Shown here piece after piece: positions 12,496 through 24,429 of a DNA stretch of 64,000 nt; position 1 is the stretch's first letter, and every line of letters begins with the position of its first letter. Under the pieces are notes generated by a model that searched no databases, was not told the origin of the DNA, and saw only the letters and a list, made by a program, of their open reading frames with translations. The stretch comes from Monocercomonoides exilis. Taxonomy: Eukaryota; Preaxostyla; Oxymonadida; Polymastigidae. Location: positions 2,211,501 to 2,275,500 of the forward strand of contig LSRY02000002.1 of NCBI GenBank assembly GCA_001643675.2, read 5' to 3'. The translations under genes and the position numbers were made by a program.

Positions 12496-15400
12496 TTAGA
12501 GCACCTCAATTACAGTAGCATCCTTATTTTGTTGTATTGCTCCTTCAAAATGCTTCTCTTTTTCGTTCGAAAGAGATGTGGTTGATCTTTTTCTTTTAAT
12601 TTCATCTTTATGAGATTCTGAATGCAAATGATTTTCATCAGTATCTTGAATTGATTCGCTTTTATTCCTTTTTGACTTTATATTTTTTATTGATGAGGTT
12701 TTTAATTCCGATGGACTGTTAGCCAAATTCGACAATTCTTCATCCTGTTTTAATATTGTTTTCCTTCTCCTTCCTTTACTCTGCTCAATGATTTTCTTCA
12801 TTTGCTGACTTTCATCTTTCAATGCTTTCATTCTGGATACTCTCAATTTTTCGATTTGCTTTTCATCCACATGGAAAAGGAAAGACGGAAGAATTATTCC
12901 ATTGTCATTTTGAGGGTCCAAAACCTTTGCAGCTACAATTTTCCCTTTCATTTCCTCCCTCTTAGCTTGAAGCATTGCAATTGCTAGAGTAGACACAAAG
13001 CGAAGATGCCTGTGAGATGTTGCGCGAGATGTTGAAGGAGTTGCAAGAATAGATGGAGAATTTGTAAATGCAGGCATTTGATCAAGCGACGGAGGAATAG
13101 CATCCGAACTTATAAGGCACAGTTCAGCGATATCTGTTAACTTTTGAAGAGCAGATGGGTTTGTGCTAACAACTGTATCTATGAAAAGACGTAGTGTTCT
13201 TGATATATAATTTTTGGCTGAATCGAGCGGAGTTTCGGCTTTTTGCTCTTCAGCATCCTTAGCATTCATATCATTATCAGAAGTGACTGATGAGAATGAA
13301 GACAAAGAAGATGAAGCAGATATCATCACAGGAAGATATAGCGGATGATGAGAAAGCACATGAATTAAATATGAGAAGGAATATTCTGGGAGGCGCAAAA
13401 AAGTATAAGATGGTGCAGGTACAGATGCTAATTGAGATAATTTATCCAAAGTCGAACTCAGATTGTACAGCGCATGCTTTCTACTCACAATTAAATGAAA
13501 ATCGCGCTTTGCTTGTGTTGCAATGCTTGGATTGCTTTCATCTTCACATTGCAAAACAACAATTGGTAGAAAGTAATGAAGCATCAAATTCTCTTCGATT
13601 AATCGACGGCTCACGAATTGTAATAATCGACTTCGAACAAATTGGGATGGATTTGTCGATACTGCTAAAACTAGCGATTCCCATTGCGTGGCAGACAGAT
13701 AATCGTGAAACGGTATTGCACATACAGGAGAATTACGAAGCAACCTAAAAATAATTATTGCAGCAGTTTGGGCGATTCGCATTCTGGTGATGGTGCAAAT
13801 ATGAGGAGCAGATTCTTCACTGGCTGAGCTTGCCATTGTAAATGTATTTGATTGTCGAGCTCTGAACAGAACTTTTGCTGCGCTTCGAAGATCTGGTGTA
13901 ATAATGTGGGCGGGGAATTCTGGATGCTGCAGAACAAGCTGCAATAAATTACTAAACAAAGCACGAGCAAAAAATAGCACTTTTCCTTCCTGAATTTCTT
14001 TAACTTTTGGCGATGTTATCTGGATTTCTTCCATCCCCGAGCCAGCAACTTTTGGAGTAATTAATGCAGAAAGCTGCTTTGCGGAAGAAGATGAAGGAGA
14101 AGCTTTTGATTGAACGTTCTGCGAAATTTCTGCTGCTATCTGCGAAGTTCGGTAAGATGGAGTCGTACGAGTAGGCTTTGATGGAGAGGATGATCGTGCA
14201 CTTCTCAACATTGCCTGCCTCGTTTGTATGCAATCCTGAGTCGAAGTAAATGGTGCAGCAATAACTTTTAATGCTAAAGATATCAATAAGCATTGGATAG
14301 AAGGAGAATCCCATTCAGAAGCAATGACAAGAGAAGAAGCAACATCAAAAATCTTTGATTTTTCAACTGAGTCCAATTTGTGCATTTCCGTAATCGTTAA
14401 AATCGGACTTAACTCGTTTTCTGAATCAAACTTTGTTCCATCCAAATTTTCTTTGTCAAAACTTTTCTTTTCTTCACCTTCAACATCCATATGATCGCTA
14501 TCTTCAGCATTTAGTGGCTTAAATGGCGTGGTTTGTGTTGTTTGCATTGGCTCCTCGTCAAATAAATCCATTTTCTTGGTGGATCTTCTATTTTGCTTTG
14601 AAGCTTTTGCTTCCAAAGATTGCTTTGTAGTTTCAGCAGATGCGTTTTTAGCATCAGATGATTGTTTCAATGCAATGATAAGCTGAGGATCGATTTCAGA
14701 TTCCCAATCTGTTTGAACAAAGACTTTCTCAATGACAACATGGGCTATTTTTTCGATGTTATTGATAGATACCCGCTCTGGAGCCTGCATTGCAGCTTGT
14801 CTCAAGAAAGTGAGGCTAAAAATCAAGGGATAAAGATGATCACGATGAAATGATACAGCGTTGAAGGCATTGAACGAACTGTGTGACAGCGTTGATCTAC
14901 GCGATGATAAAGTTGGCACAAATTGGTGCAATTGGCCACTACTATCATCTTCATCATTTTCTTTATTTTCGTCGTTGCCTTCTGCATAATCACCACAAAA
15001 GAAGCAGCTGTGATCTTGAACATTCTTTATCAACGAATCAATTATTGCTTGAAATAGTTCTTCTCCAAGTGGTTCAGGTAAGATGTTCAACAACGCATTA
15101 AATCCGTTCTTTGCTAACTGTTTTATGTACCTCAGTTTCTCCATCATTTCTTTATCTTGCTCAGAAGAATAAGAAAACGAATATTTGCCGCTATCTGATC
15201 TCATTGAAGAAAATCGAAATACCGACTTATCTTGCTTATCATCATCTTCTTCCATTTCGTTGGATCCGTTCATGTCATCTGAGTCAGGCAGTGCAAACGC
15301 CTCGACAAAGACATTGTGAAGAATCAATGGAACAAGAATAGCACAAAGTGGTTTCCCCAAAGTTTCAACGCCCAGATGAAGAATACACTGAAGTGCTTTT

Positions 15401-18400
15401 GCTTTAATATTCAAATCAAGAATATTGATTGGCCTAATCTCATCATCGTTTAATGAAGATTTTGTAGAATCATCCAATTCTTTTTCGCTTTCGTCGTCAT
15501 CATCATCCAAACTTTGGTTTGTGCTTGAATCAACACCAAGAAATAAGGCAAAGCACAAAAGCGATTGAAAATGACGTGCCACATCAAATGGCTCATTGTC
15601 CGTTAATGCAGTGAATGAAACAACTTTTCCACTATTACGTTGCACAAGTTGAGGTGGATTTAAAGAAGCAACTGAGCTATTTGAAGCACACAAAGATTGG
15701 CGAAGCTGAATAAGAGGTAATGACCATCCATCAGATGGATGTTGAGCAACATAATCATAAAACTGCTTGCCAAATGGAGAAGAGAAACTTTCAGGTGCAG
15801 CCATTTCCAGTGGAATCAAAAGTGGATATTTTTCACTTACGTATGAAACTTGACTAAGATGATATTCGTGATGTTGTTGGTCAGCTTGCATTAGATGTGT
15901 GCGTTGAGGAGAAGACGGTAATTTCTTCGTTTCTTTTGATGGCTTCTTTCCAACCGCTTTGTTACTTTGACTTGCAGATTTTCTTCCTTTTTGTTTTTTG
16001 GATTTTGAATCCTCATCTTCAATGGCAATCACGCTTGTCTTTTCTGGGACTGAACTAATGTCAAAATCAACAATCGATTTACTTCCTTCTGTAGTGGTGG
16101 TAGTAGTTGTTGTTACGCTGTTCAAAACTGAAAGAGAAGCCAAGAAACTCGCATCAGACAGTTGATTGAGGCATTGCTTTGATTCAGTGAAAATATCGCA
16201 ATGCTCCAATTGATCATCTGTCTTCACATTTTCCCCTTCATCGATCATTTCATCTTCTATTACCATAATATCTTTATTTGCGCTCACTGTTTTCGATGAT
16301 TTAGATCGTTTTGTTTTCCTCTTCTTTGCAGGTATATCATCGGCATCAACAAGCTCTTTGTCTTCATCTATTTCCTTAATTTCAGTTTTATCTTCAGTTT
16401 TGTTTGAAGCATTATCTACTGGCAAAACATTCAACGAAAACAATGTCGGAAATGATTCGCAAAGCAACTAAAAAATGAACATTGGCATCGCGAAAGATTA
16501 TAAATGAAATGAAAAAGACAATGAAGGAAAACGAAAGATAATGAATTATCAAACCTCAATCAAATTCAATCCGTTCAACATTAATTTTTTTGCCCGTCTA
16601 GATTTCTCCTCATTGCCGCCTATAACAAACTGTGGGATGTCTAAATGATAGTAATTCGTTGTTCCATCATTCACCTTTTCAAAGTTTGAAGTTTCTTCAT
16701 CTTCATCTCCTTTCTTATTTCGGCGTTTGTTCTTCGACTTCACTTTTTCATCAGAAAAATTGTCTTCAATTTCTCCTTCGTTTTGCTTCGAAAAGTCGGG
16801 CATCATGATGCATGAGCTTATAAACTCGCACAATCCTATTGAATTCTCCAAAATATCAATTAGCACTCTGAATTGCTTCTTATCTTTCTTCATTCTCTTC
16901 GTTTCTTGTTGGACATCGCTTTCATTTTTATATCGAAGAAACGGAATTAAATGAGACTTGACTTTTCTGTCATTTAACTGCTTCCATTGGCCAAATCCAG
17001 CTGTTATCATCAGTAAAGCATTTGCTGAATCCGAATTACAAAGCAAAAACATGCTGTTTCTAACGATATTGACAACTGACCACTCAGACACTATCGCTTC
17101 TCTTGTTTCAGAAGCACTGGATGAAGAAGAAGAAGCAATAGGCGCAGAAATATGAGAAGATCGGAGCAGTTCAACGAGACGAAGAATTAGCTTTGACTAA
17201 TATCGCGATTTTTGAAAGCATTAACAGCATAATGATAAAAATATTGCATATAAAATTGAATATTCATCAGATATATCATAGAGAACAACATAATTTACTT
17301 ATCAAAATCAAACCATTCTATTCCTGAGCTCAAAATGAGAGCAAGATGGGTGCAAGCTCATGTTGATCAGCAATTGCCATTCGCGGCAAATGTCGTATGT
17401 CAAAAGGGAATTCAGAACTGCGATGGTCAAGCGATTTACGGGATCATCGCTAAACCATGCCAGCAAATCTGCCAGATGTGCATCGCTCAAACGCCTAATG
17501 CCAGTTTTAGCAGAATCTGCCTGTTTTGATTTTGCACGATTATTTGATGCAGCCTCTTGCGAAGCTTCTTCAGTGTTAGCTTGTGACATTTCTTCCATTT
17601 TGGAGCGAAGATACTTTTCAAAGCAGTTGATGATGCGAGAGCGCATTTTCAGAAATCTGCCAAAAATATCTTGTTCTTTGGAAGTATTCAGAAGCGAGAA
17701 AAATCGAAGAAGGTTCATCGCTCGCTTGTTAGAAGGTAAATACTGGCTTATTATCACATCCTCCAACATCATAATCACCATGCTCCTGTAAAATACAAAA
17801 AAACATTTTTGATAAATTGCATAAAAAATCGCAAATAAAAGGAATCTGTATATAAATATAATTTTTATCTGACCTTGAAGTTGGCAAGAATGCGTGTGAC
17901 AGCAGCTTCGAAGGTGTTGAATAGAACACCTTTCGGGCTTCTAAAAGAGATGCGAAGTCAGCCGGTGAAGAAGCTATAACTGAATAGAATTCTTGAAGCA
18001 GAGGTGAAAGAGCTTCTTGGTTTGATGTTGATTGCAGTGCCTCTGTTTTTGTATTTTCCTCAGCTGGAGATGGATAGAACAAATCAAGTTTACCAGCATT
18101 CCACCATCGAAGAAACACGAACGTCACCCAGAAAAATGTTTCTTCTCTATTTCTGTCTTTTTTATCCATCAGACGAGACAAGCACATCGCATACGAACTT
18201 GGTTGAATGCATGTTGGCGATTGCAAACAGAGCGAAAGCATAGATTGAATTGCGGTCAGCCGAACATCTGGAATCTGATCTTCAACACGTGCACATAGAG
18301 GTTCTGAAAAGAATGATAAATAAAGTTCATTTTACAAATAATATAAAAATGAATAATGCATTTATCATTCAAGCAGTATTCATTTTAAGTTAATGAATGA

Positions 18401-19738
18401 TCAGAAATTATAAATTCAAAAAAATAGAAAGTTTACGAAATAACCTTCAAAACGTTTCAACCAAGACTGATCTCGGAAGCATAATGTTGTAATTGTTGAA
18501 ATAAGCGTTGTTCGTATCGTCTCTGAAACATCATTCAATCTTCCTATCCAAAACATGAAAAGTGGATATTGTGCAATGTTTGTTGCATTAACAGGACAGC
18601 CCGGATAAAGAATCATTGCCGATACCAAATTGACAAAAGCAATTCTGTTCGTTTCAATTTCACTCTTAAAAGAAAAAGATTAATACAACAATTTGAAAAA
18701 TCGTTTCAGAAAAGAAATATAAACCTTCATTGCTTGTTCTATCATTGGATAAACAAAAAACAAAGATTCTGGAGAAATTGCATTCAGCTCTACTAAAATA
18801 GAAACAAAATCATCCTTTATTGTAAACGGTACAGGAATTTTCTTTTTCCCTTTTGATTCTTTATATTTTCGAATACTTTCTTCATAAGCCTCAAGCGGAT
18901 CGAACAACATTTTTTCGAAAAAGTGAGACAATGGGCGTTGAAAATATTTTCCGCATCGACGAAATATTTCACGAACCAATGCTAATGTTTCAGGATATTC
19001 ATCTTTTTTCGAAAAATAAATTAAAAACTGTTCAAGTGTTGGACGAGTAATTTCATCTCCTGACGTAATCATATCTTGAAGAATAGATGAAAGAAGAGGA
19101 ATACATGTTGCGTCATTTTGAGAACTTTCAAAGTATATTTGTAACAAAATATTAATAAGTGCGAAATCACAAACTTCGGAATTTGAAGCAATTTCCCAAA
19201 TACTCCAGTGAGGAATTCAGCATCATTAAAATCAAGAACAAGTATAAAAGCCTTCATTTGCTCTAATTTCTCAAGGATTTCAAAAATTTGTGTATAATAT
19301 GGAAACTTGATATCCTTGAGATAACTAAATGTTTGTAGAATCTTCCGAAAAACAACCTTTTGAAATAATTTAGTGTTTTCGCAAAAAAGAATTACATTCT
19401 TAAAAAGAACAATTATAATAAAATTTCAAACTTTTTGTTGGCTTTGCGAAAGTGGAATTTCAGCAACATAAATTCGAAATATTTCTACGATGCACGATAA
19501 GGACATAACAAGAATATCATTTCCCGTGTTTGAAAGAGAAGCTATAAGATTTTCTAACAACGAGTTCACATTATTCACTGTACTTTTATATTTTAATTTT
19601 TTGAGAGTTTCATATAAATCCTTTCATAAAATAGCTCTCATTAAAAGTCATGATAAATTAAGGCACTTATCATACATTAAGATATTTTATAAGTTTTCCT
19701 TGTGTAGTTGGAAATTTAGAACTTAAAGGATCTGACAT
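12496..19738 (-). CDS. PDS5: Sister-chromatid cohesion protein PDS5
   Basis: Nine exons: 19676..19738 (ATG), 19432..19620, 19175..19356, 18725..19124, 18445..18664, 17874..18303, 17314..17785, 16555..17190 and 12496..16467 (TAA). They give about 2187 residues, and all phases agree. PDS5 is the HEAT-repeat regulator that binds the cohesin kleisin and controls loading, release and acetylation of cohesin. Family landmarks in order: IVEIFRIYVAEIP (exon 2, cf. ADIFRIYAPEAP in animals); QMKAFILVLDFNDAE (exon 3); REIFRRCGKYFQRPLSHFFEKML (exon 4; shown as key residues only); FWIGRLNDVSETIR (exon 5); ISQYLPSNKR (exon 7); RLPEYSFSYLIHVLSHHP near 13350 in exon 9, matching the conserved LPEYVVPY-IHLLAHDP. 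Oddities: it is much longer than typical PDS5 (~1200-1450), mainly through Lys/Glu/Ser-rich inserts in exons 8-9 (KKRKTKRSKSSK) and a basic C-terminal tail. Exon 2/3 has two possible acceptors; I chose 19357 because it keeps family spacing. Confidence 0.9.
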
Positions 19739-20413
19739 ATCTCGAAAAACAAATTATGGTGCTCTCATTTTTTCGAATATCAAAACAATTAAAAAAAAAC
19801 CGATGAATATGAAATATAGAGCATTGAATTTATATGTTTGTATGATACGTTTCTCCAAATAAAAAACAAATATCAAAGTTTATGCTGACATTTTATTTTT
19901 ACGTTTTTTTACACTTTCTTATTCCTCGAAATAACACAAAAAATGCACAAACATAATTTGAATTGTTCGCTAGATAATTATCTTTTATATATTTTTTGTG
20001 AAAAAGAATGAAATAAAAGAATGAAAAAAGAAATTTCATCAAAAACAAAAAGCAAAAAGACCTTCAAAAAAAACAATTTTTCAGTTACGTTAAAAGCTAA
20101 ATATTCGATTGATTAAAAAATAAAACATAAAGTTATGAATAATTAAAATCAACGATTTGCAATCTTCATAAATTTAAAACATATAAAAAAGCAGAAATAT
20201 CAAAACAATAATGAAAATATTCAGTGGATATGTTTCCGCTTATAATATCTTTAATTTCAAAGAGCAAATTTTTCATTTTCATTCACAACGCTCCTCCTGA
20301 TCTTGAATTAAAGTCATGACTTGACAACTAAAAACGATCATGTACCAAATTAAAAAATTGAATTCATATCAGTAAATTTTCAGTCACAATTTTTTAATTA
20401 TTAGTTTTTATAT
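19739..20413. promoter_or_regulatory. Divergent intergenic promoter region
   Basis: This 675-base stretch separates the start codons of PDS5 (minus) and the HAP2-like gene (plus). It is strongly AT-rich with many A and T runs and carries no coding-like frame. It must hold both promoters, but I cannot name a specific element; no TATA or initiator consensus is shared with the other divergent pairs in the window. Confidence 0.5.
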
Positions 20414-23400
20414 ATGTGTATATTTACAATATCGTTTCTGGTATTTAATTTCGCAAGTTGTGAACTGAAAATTACTGGTTATGAGATCAAAAGATGCACT
20501 GAAAATTATCAATCACTGAACAATTCGTGCTATAATAGGGTTGTGCTTGATTTTTACGTTGACAATAATGATACAGAACAAAGTTTAACTGCGACACTTC
20601 CATCAAGTTTTCTATTTTACATTTTAAAATTTGAAAAAATAATTATTTTAACAACTTTAACCCGTAAAATAGAAATTCAAATATTTTCTGAAACAGGACA
20701 TTCATGGATAACAAAAGAGAATATTAATGTGACAATTAACATTCCTTCGGTTGAATATGGTTCGCTTTTTATAAAAAAAAATATTTAATTAATTTCTTCT
20801 AGAATTTGCATTTATGAACAAGGAAATTATGAAAGAAGGATTTGAAATTGTAGAGGACAGGACTGTACAACGAGCTAACACAGTAGATTGCCCGATCCAG
20901 AATAAATCTCGTTCATTCAAATTATCTGGAAAAGAAATGATTATGTACGAAATATCACAACCTCTTTTAAAAGTTTGTCTCTTTCCCGTTTATCACTTTT
21001 CTATTTTTAAATACTAATAAATATAATAGGGAAATTTTAATATTACAATTTCTGTTTGTGAACGAAATATAACACTTTCTACTTCTTTCTTGAAGCCTGT
21101 CACAAGTAAAACAGAATTAAATGTTTGCGCACTTGCATAATTTTGAAATTACTATTTAATTCATTGCATTTCAAATTATGTCCTTTTTTTTTTATGTACG
21201 AATTATTAAAGTTTTCAAGCAATGAAGTTCTTCTGAAAATGGACAGCAACTTAATTGACTCCCAGGATCACAAAGGAAGTGAAGAGTGGACAGGATCACT
21301 CAATAATTACATTGTGGGTTATATACGTTCAAACATTTCATATGAACCATTGACATTTGAAGAGTTGTTGGAGGGAAGAATCTTCCAGAGCAAAGCCGTG
21401 TGGAAGAATACAGAACTTAAGCGAATTACAGGACGGTTGCAAAACTGTGAGGAAGCTGAAGGAAAGATTGGAATGGAAGAGAAATGCTATTTGATGAGGA
21501 TCAATTGCGACCTTCCAGAAGATGCAATAACAAGTACACATGCCGATTACCCAAAAGAATCGTTTGCTGCTGAAAACATTACGCTTAAAGAGTATTTTAG
21601 TCGCAATAACATAACTTTGGATGGTATGTTCATTGTTAATCTCAAGTGTATTTAAAAAATATGTCTTTTTCTTTTTTATTAGTTTCACAAGATTTCAACA
21701 TCACATCACTTCTTGGTAAAGCCAATCATGCACCAAATTTTTCTTTTCAACTTTGCATTCCTTTAGACGCGCTGTCTCTTGAAGATCAGAACGCAGAACC
21801 CGTTATTGAGTCTATTGGTGCAATGATAGGAATGCAAACAGAAGCATTGGACGGAAGAGCGGATATTCGAGGACCAAAGCTGGTTGGGTTTGTGGATGTG
21901 CTGAACAAAGGAAAGCCTCACGGCGTGACTGTTATGGCGGATAAGTGCAGGCTGGACGAGCGGAGTCCCTTCGACCCAGAAAGAGATGCAGTTGGAACGT
22001 GCCATTCGCTTAGTGTTGAAGGAGGCCCAATCACAACTTATGAATTAGGCGAAGGAGAACTACATAGATTCTATTTCAAGGTCGTTGAGAGTCTCGGAAG
22101 CAAAGACAATGAAGGAAAGAGTTATATGGAGGGAGATATAAAAGGAGGAAAGGACAAATGCGATGAGAATGTTGCAGAAGCAGCCGAAAGAGTTCACTGC
22201 ACCGTTCGAGTTCTGCAAAATGGATTTGAAGAAGATTCGAGAGAAATGTGGTTTGCGGACTACTTAGAGTTTCAGAAAGAAGTTGAAAGAAACAGCACCA
22301 AAAGCAACGCACAACGCAGAATTGGTAGTGTTAGTTCGACAAATAAAATTGTTAACACTGAAAGCGACTCTAACGGTGAAAGCAGTTATGGTCAAATGCC
22401 CACAAAAGAACTTCTGAAGTATTTGTCAAAGTCAAAGAAGGTTGATACTATTTTAGAAGATGATGCTCCTGCAAGTGTCAAAAACGCAGGATTCGTCTGG
22501 TTAAGTTGGCTTAGCAGATCAACATTTACTCATCCCATTCAATCTGCTATGCCATTATTCTCCAAAATTAAAAGATCGTTTTCACGAGCCACTTCTCTCT
22601 CTTCCTCGCAATCAAAGCCATTTTCAGAGCAGAGTTTGCCACAGCATACATCATTCCTTCAATTGCAGCATCACTCTCCAAACAGCGATGGAAAGATTGA
22701 TCTGAACGAAACTGAGTGTCTCACAGGCGGATATTATTGGAATGCATCAGAATTATTCTGTTCCATTTGCCGCAAAGATGAAGTTTGGGATAGCGGAACA
22801 GAAACATGCAACGGAGTCAACTGCAATGAAAAATACCATTCTACATTTCTTATATTCAATGTTGTAACTGGGATGTGTGAGGAGCAGACTGTTTGCATGG
22901 AAGGCGAAGAATACAACGAGCTCACAAACCTTTGCGAAGTTGTACCGAACAACCCAACACCAATAGTTCCAGATTGTTCAGGGCACGGCAAGATTGTGGA
23001 AGGAGTTACGTGTGAATGCGACGATGGATGGATCACAACAACAGAGGGACTGGCACAATATCTGATGTGCAACACGGAAAAAGCAACTCCAATTGATGAT
23101 AGCGATGGGAAGACGTTCAGATGGGACAGCATCAACTGGACCTTGATAATATTCATTGTCGTGTGTGTAGTTGTGGGATTGCTAGCTTTGTGGTGCCTGT
23201 TTAGAGTGGGAAGAGCTTGCGGATGCTGCACATGCTGCTCGAATAACAAACAAAAGACAGTTAAAGTTAACGAAAAGGAAAAGAAGAGAAAGAGTAGTAA
23301 AGTGAAGAGAAAGATAGAAGACACAAAAGCTAGCGTGAAAAAGATTAAAAGAGTTGAAGATGTTGCAATAACACAGAAACAGAAGAAAAAGTTGAAATTA

Positions 23401-24069
23401 ATGGAAATTGAAATGAAAGAAGCTAAAGAAAGTAATGAAAAACAAAAATTACAAGACAAACAAGAAAAATATGCAATTTCTAAAAAATCTCAAAGAGGAG
23501 GAAATAAAGGAAAAATCAGTGTTAGAACCAAGCCATTGAATCAGGGAACTTATGAAGAAGAGTCTGACTCCTTCGATGACAGCAGCAGTGATTTAACTGG
23601 AACTGGCAGTGACTCTGAAAGTGATTTGAACGATGAGCCGTATGTCGAACCAAACAGTAACAGCGAGACAGACAGGTCGAGACAAATGAGAACACCAAAG
23701 CGGAACGCCTCACAGGACAGTCAGAGGAAGCTGCTGCAGAGAACAAACACCAATAAAGGTAAGAAAGGGAAGAAGGCAAAGAAAGCCAAAAAGGGTAAGA
23801 AAAGAGTTTCAATGAATTCAACGTTTTCTATCAATGATGATCTGTCAAGTGATATTGATGAGTTCAGTGATGACACGGAAAATGGTGATGACGAAATGGG
23901 GTTTGCGAATCTTACAGAAGAACTGAACTCACTTGGAATTTCTGATTTAAATGCGTCTGAGATTGCTTCGGTCTGTGAAATGCTTGAAAGCGGATTGAAG
24001 CAAAAATCAAAAAATGAAAGAGAAAGCAATACGTTAAAGAAGAAGTCAAAGAGAATCAGAAAAGAATAA
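20414..24069 (+). CDS. Putative HAP2/GCS1-like gamete fusogen (type I membrane protein)
   Basis: Six exons: 20414..20606, 20673..20759, 20803..20972, 21030..21122, 21212..21623 and 21683..24069, giving about 1113 residues. Intron 1 (66 bases, stop-free) may be retained. A signal peptide (MCIFTISFLVFNFASC) starts the protein. Its N-terminus resembles HAP2: Cys-spaced ITGYEIKRC...SCYNRVVLDFYV, then YEISQPLL-x-NFNITISV, resembling the conserved Y-x-IG/S-x-P-L-x-F-x-I-x-V core strand pair. A later Ig-like stretch (VDVLNKGKPHGVTV...GEGELHRFYFKV...CTVRVLQNG) fits fusexin domain III. A Cys-rich, EGF-like stem (~663-795) leads to one transmembrane helix (~804-826). A juxtamembrane CGCCTCC cluster follows, then a long Lys-rich and acidic tail. 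Chlamydomonas HAP2 has functionally important juxtamembrane cysteines. HAP2 merges gamete membranes as a class II-like trimer. The central domain lacks an obvious match, so another surface protein family remains possible. Confidence 0.6.
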
Positions 24070-24429
24070 TGATAAAAAAGAATCTTCAATTCAAGCAACA
24101 GTTAAACATATTTACAAATAAATAAATGTTTTTGAAAAAATTAACACATAATATTTGATATTCATTTCAACTCTCGCACCTCAGCAATCACTTTATCATT
24201 TTTTTGTTGTGTAAGCATTAACTTAGATATTTATTTGGTTAAGTGTTTACGATAGATTTTTAGTGAAATTTATTTCTTCATTTTATTTTTTCAATCATAT
24301 TTTCCCAAACACAAACACAGATACCTTCATTCACAAAAAATTGTTGCATTTTTGACTCTACCGTTAATAAAAAGGCGAATATATATGAATCAGTAAATAA
24401 AAAAATATTGAATTATTAATATTTCGATA
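24070..24429. other. Convergent 3' flanks
   Basis: This is the 360-base spacer between the stop codons of the HAP2-like gene (plus) and the TFxP gene (minus). It is AT-rich with several AATAAA-type hexamers that could serve polyadenylation on either strand. I see no gene in it. Confidence 0.5.

Noticed and set aside
19381-19432. Shorter 33-base intron at PDS5 exon 2/3 (acceptor at TTTTTAAG)
   Set aside because: It is in phase but shorter than any other intron here, and would add residues that break the PDS5 family spacing.
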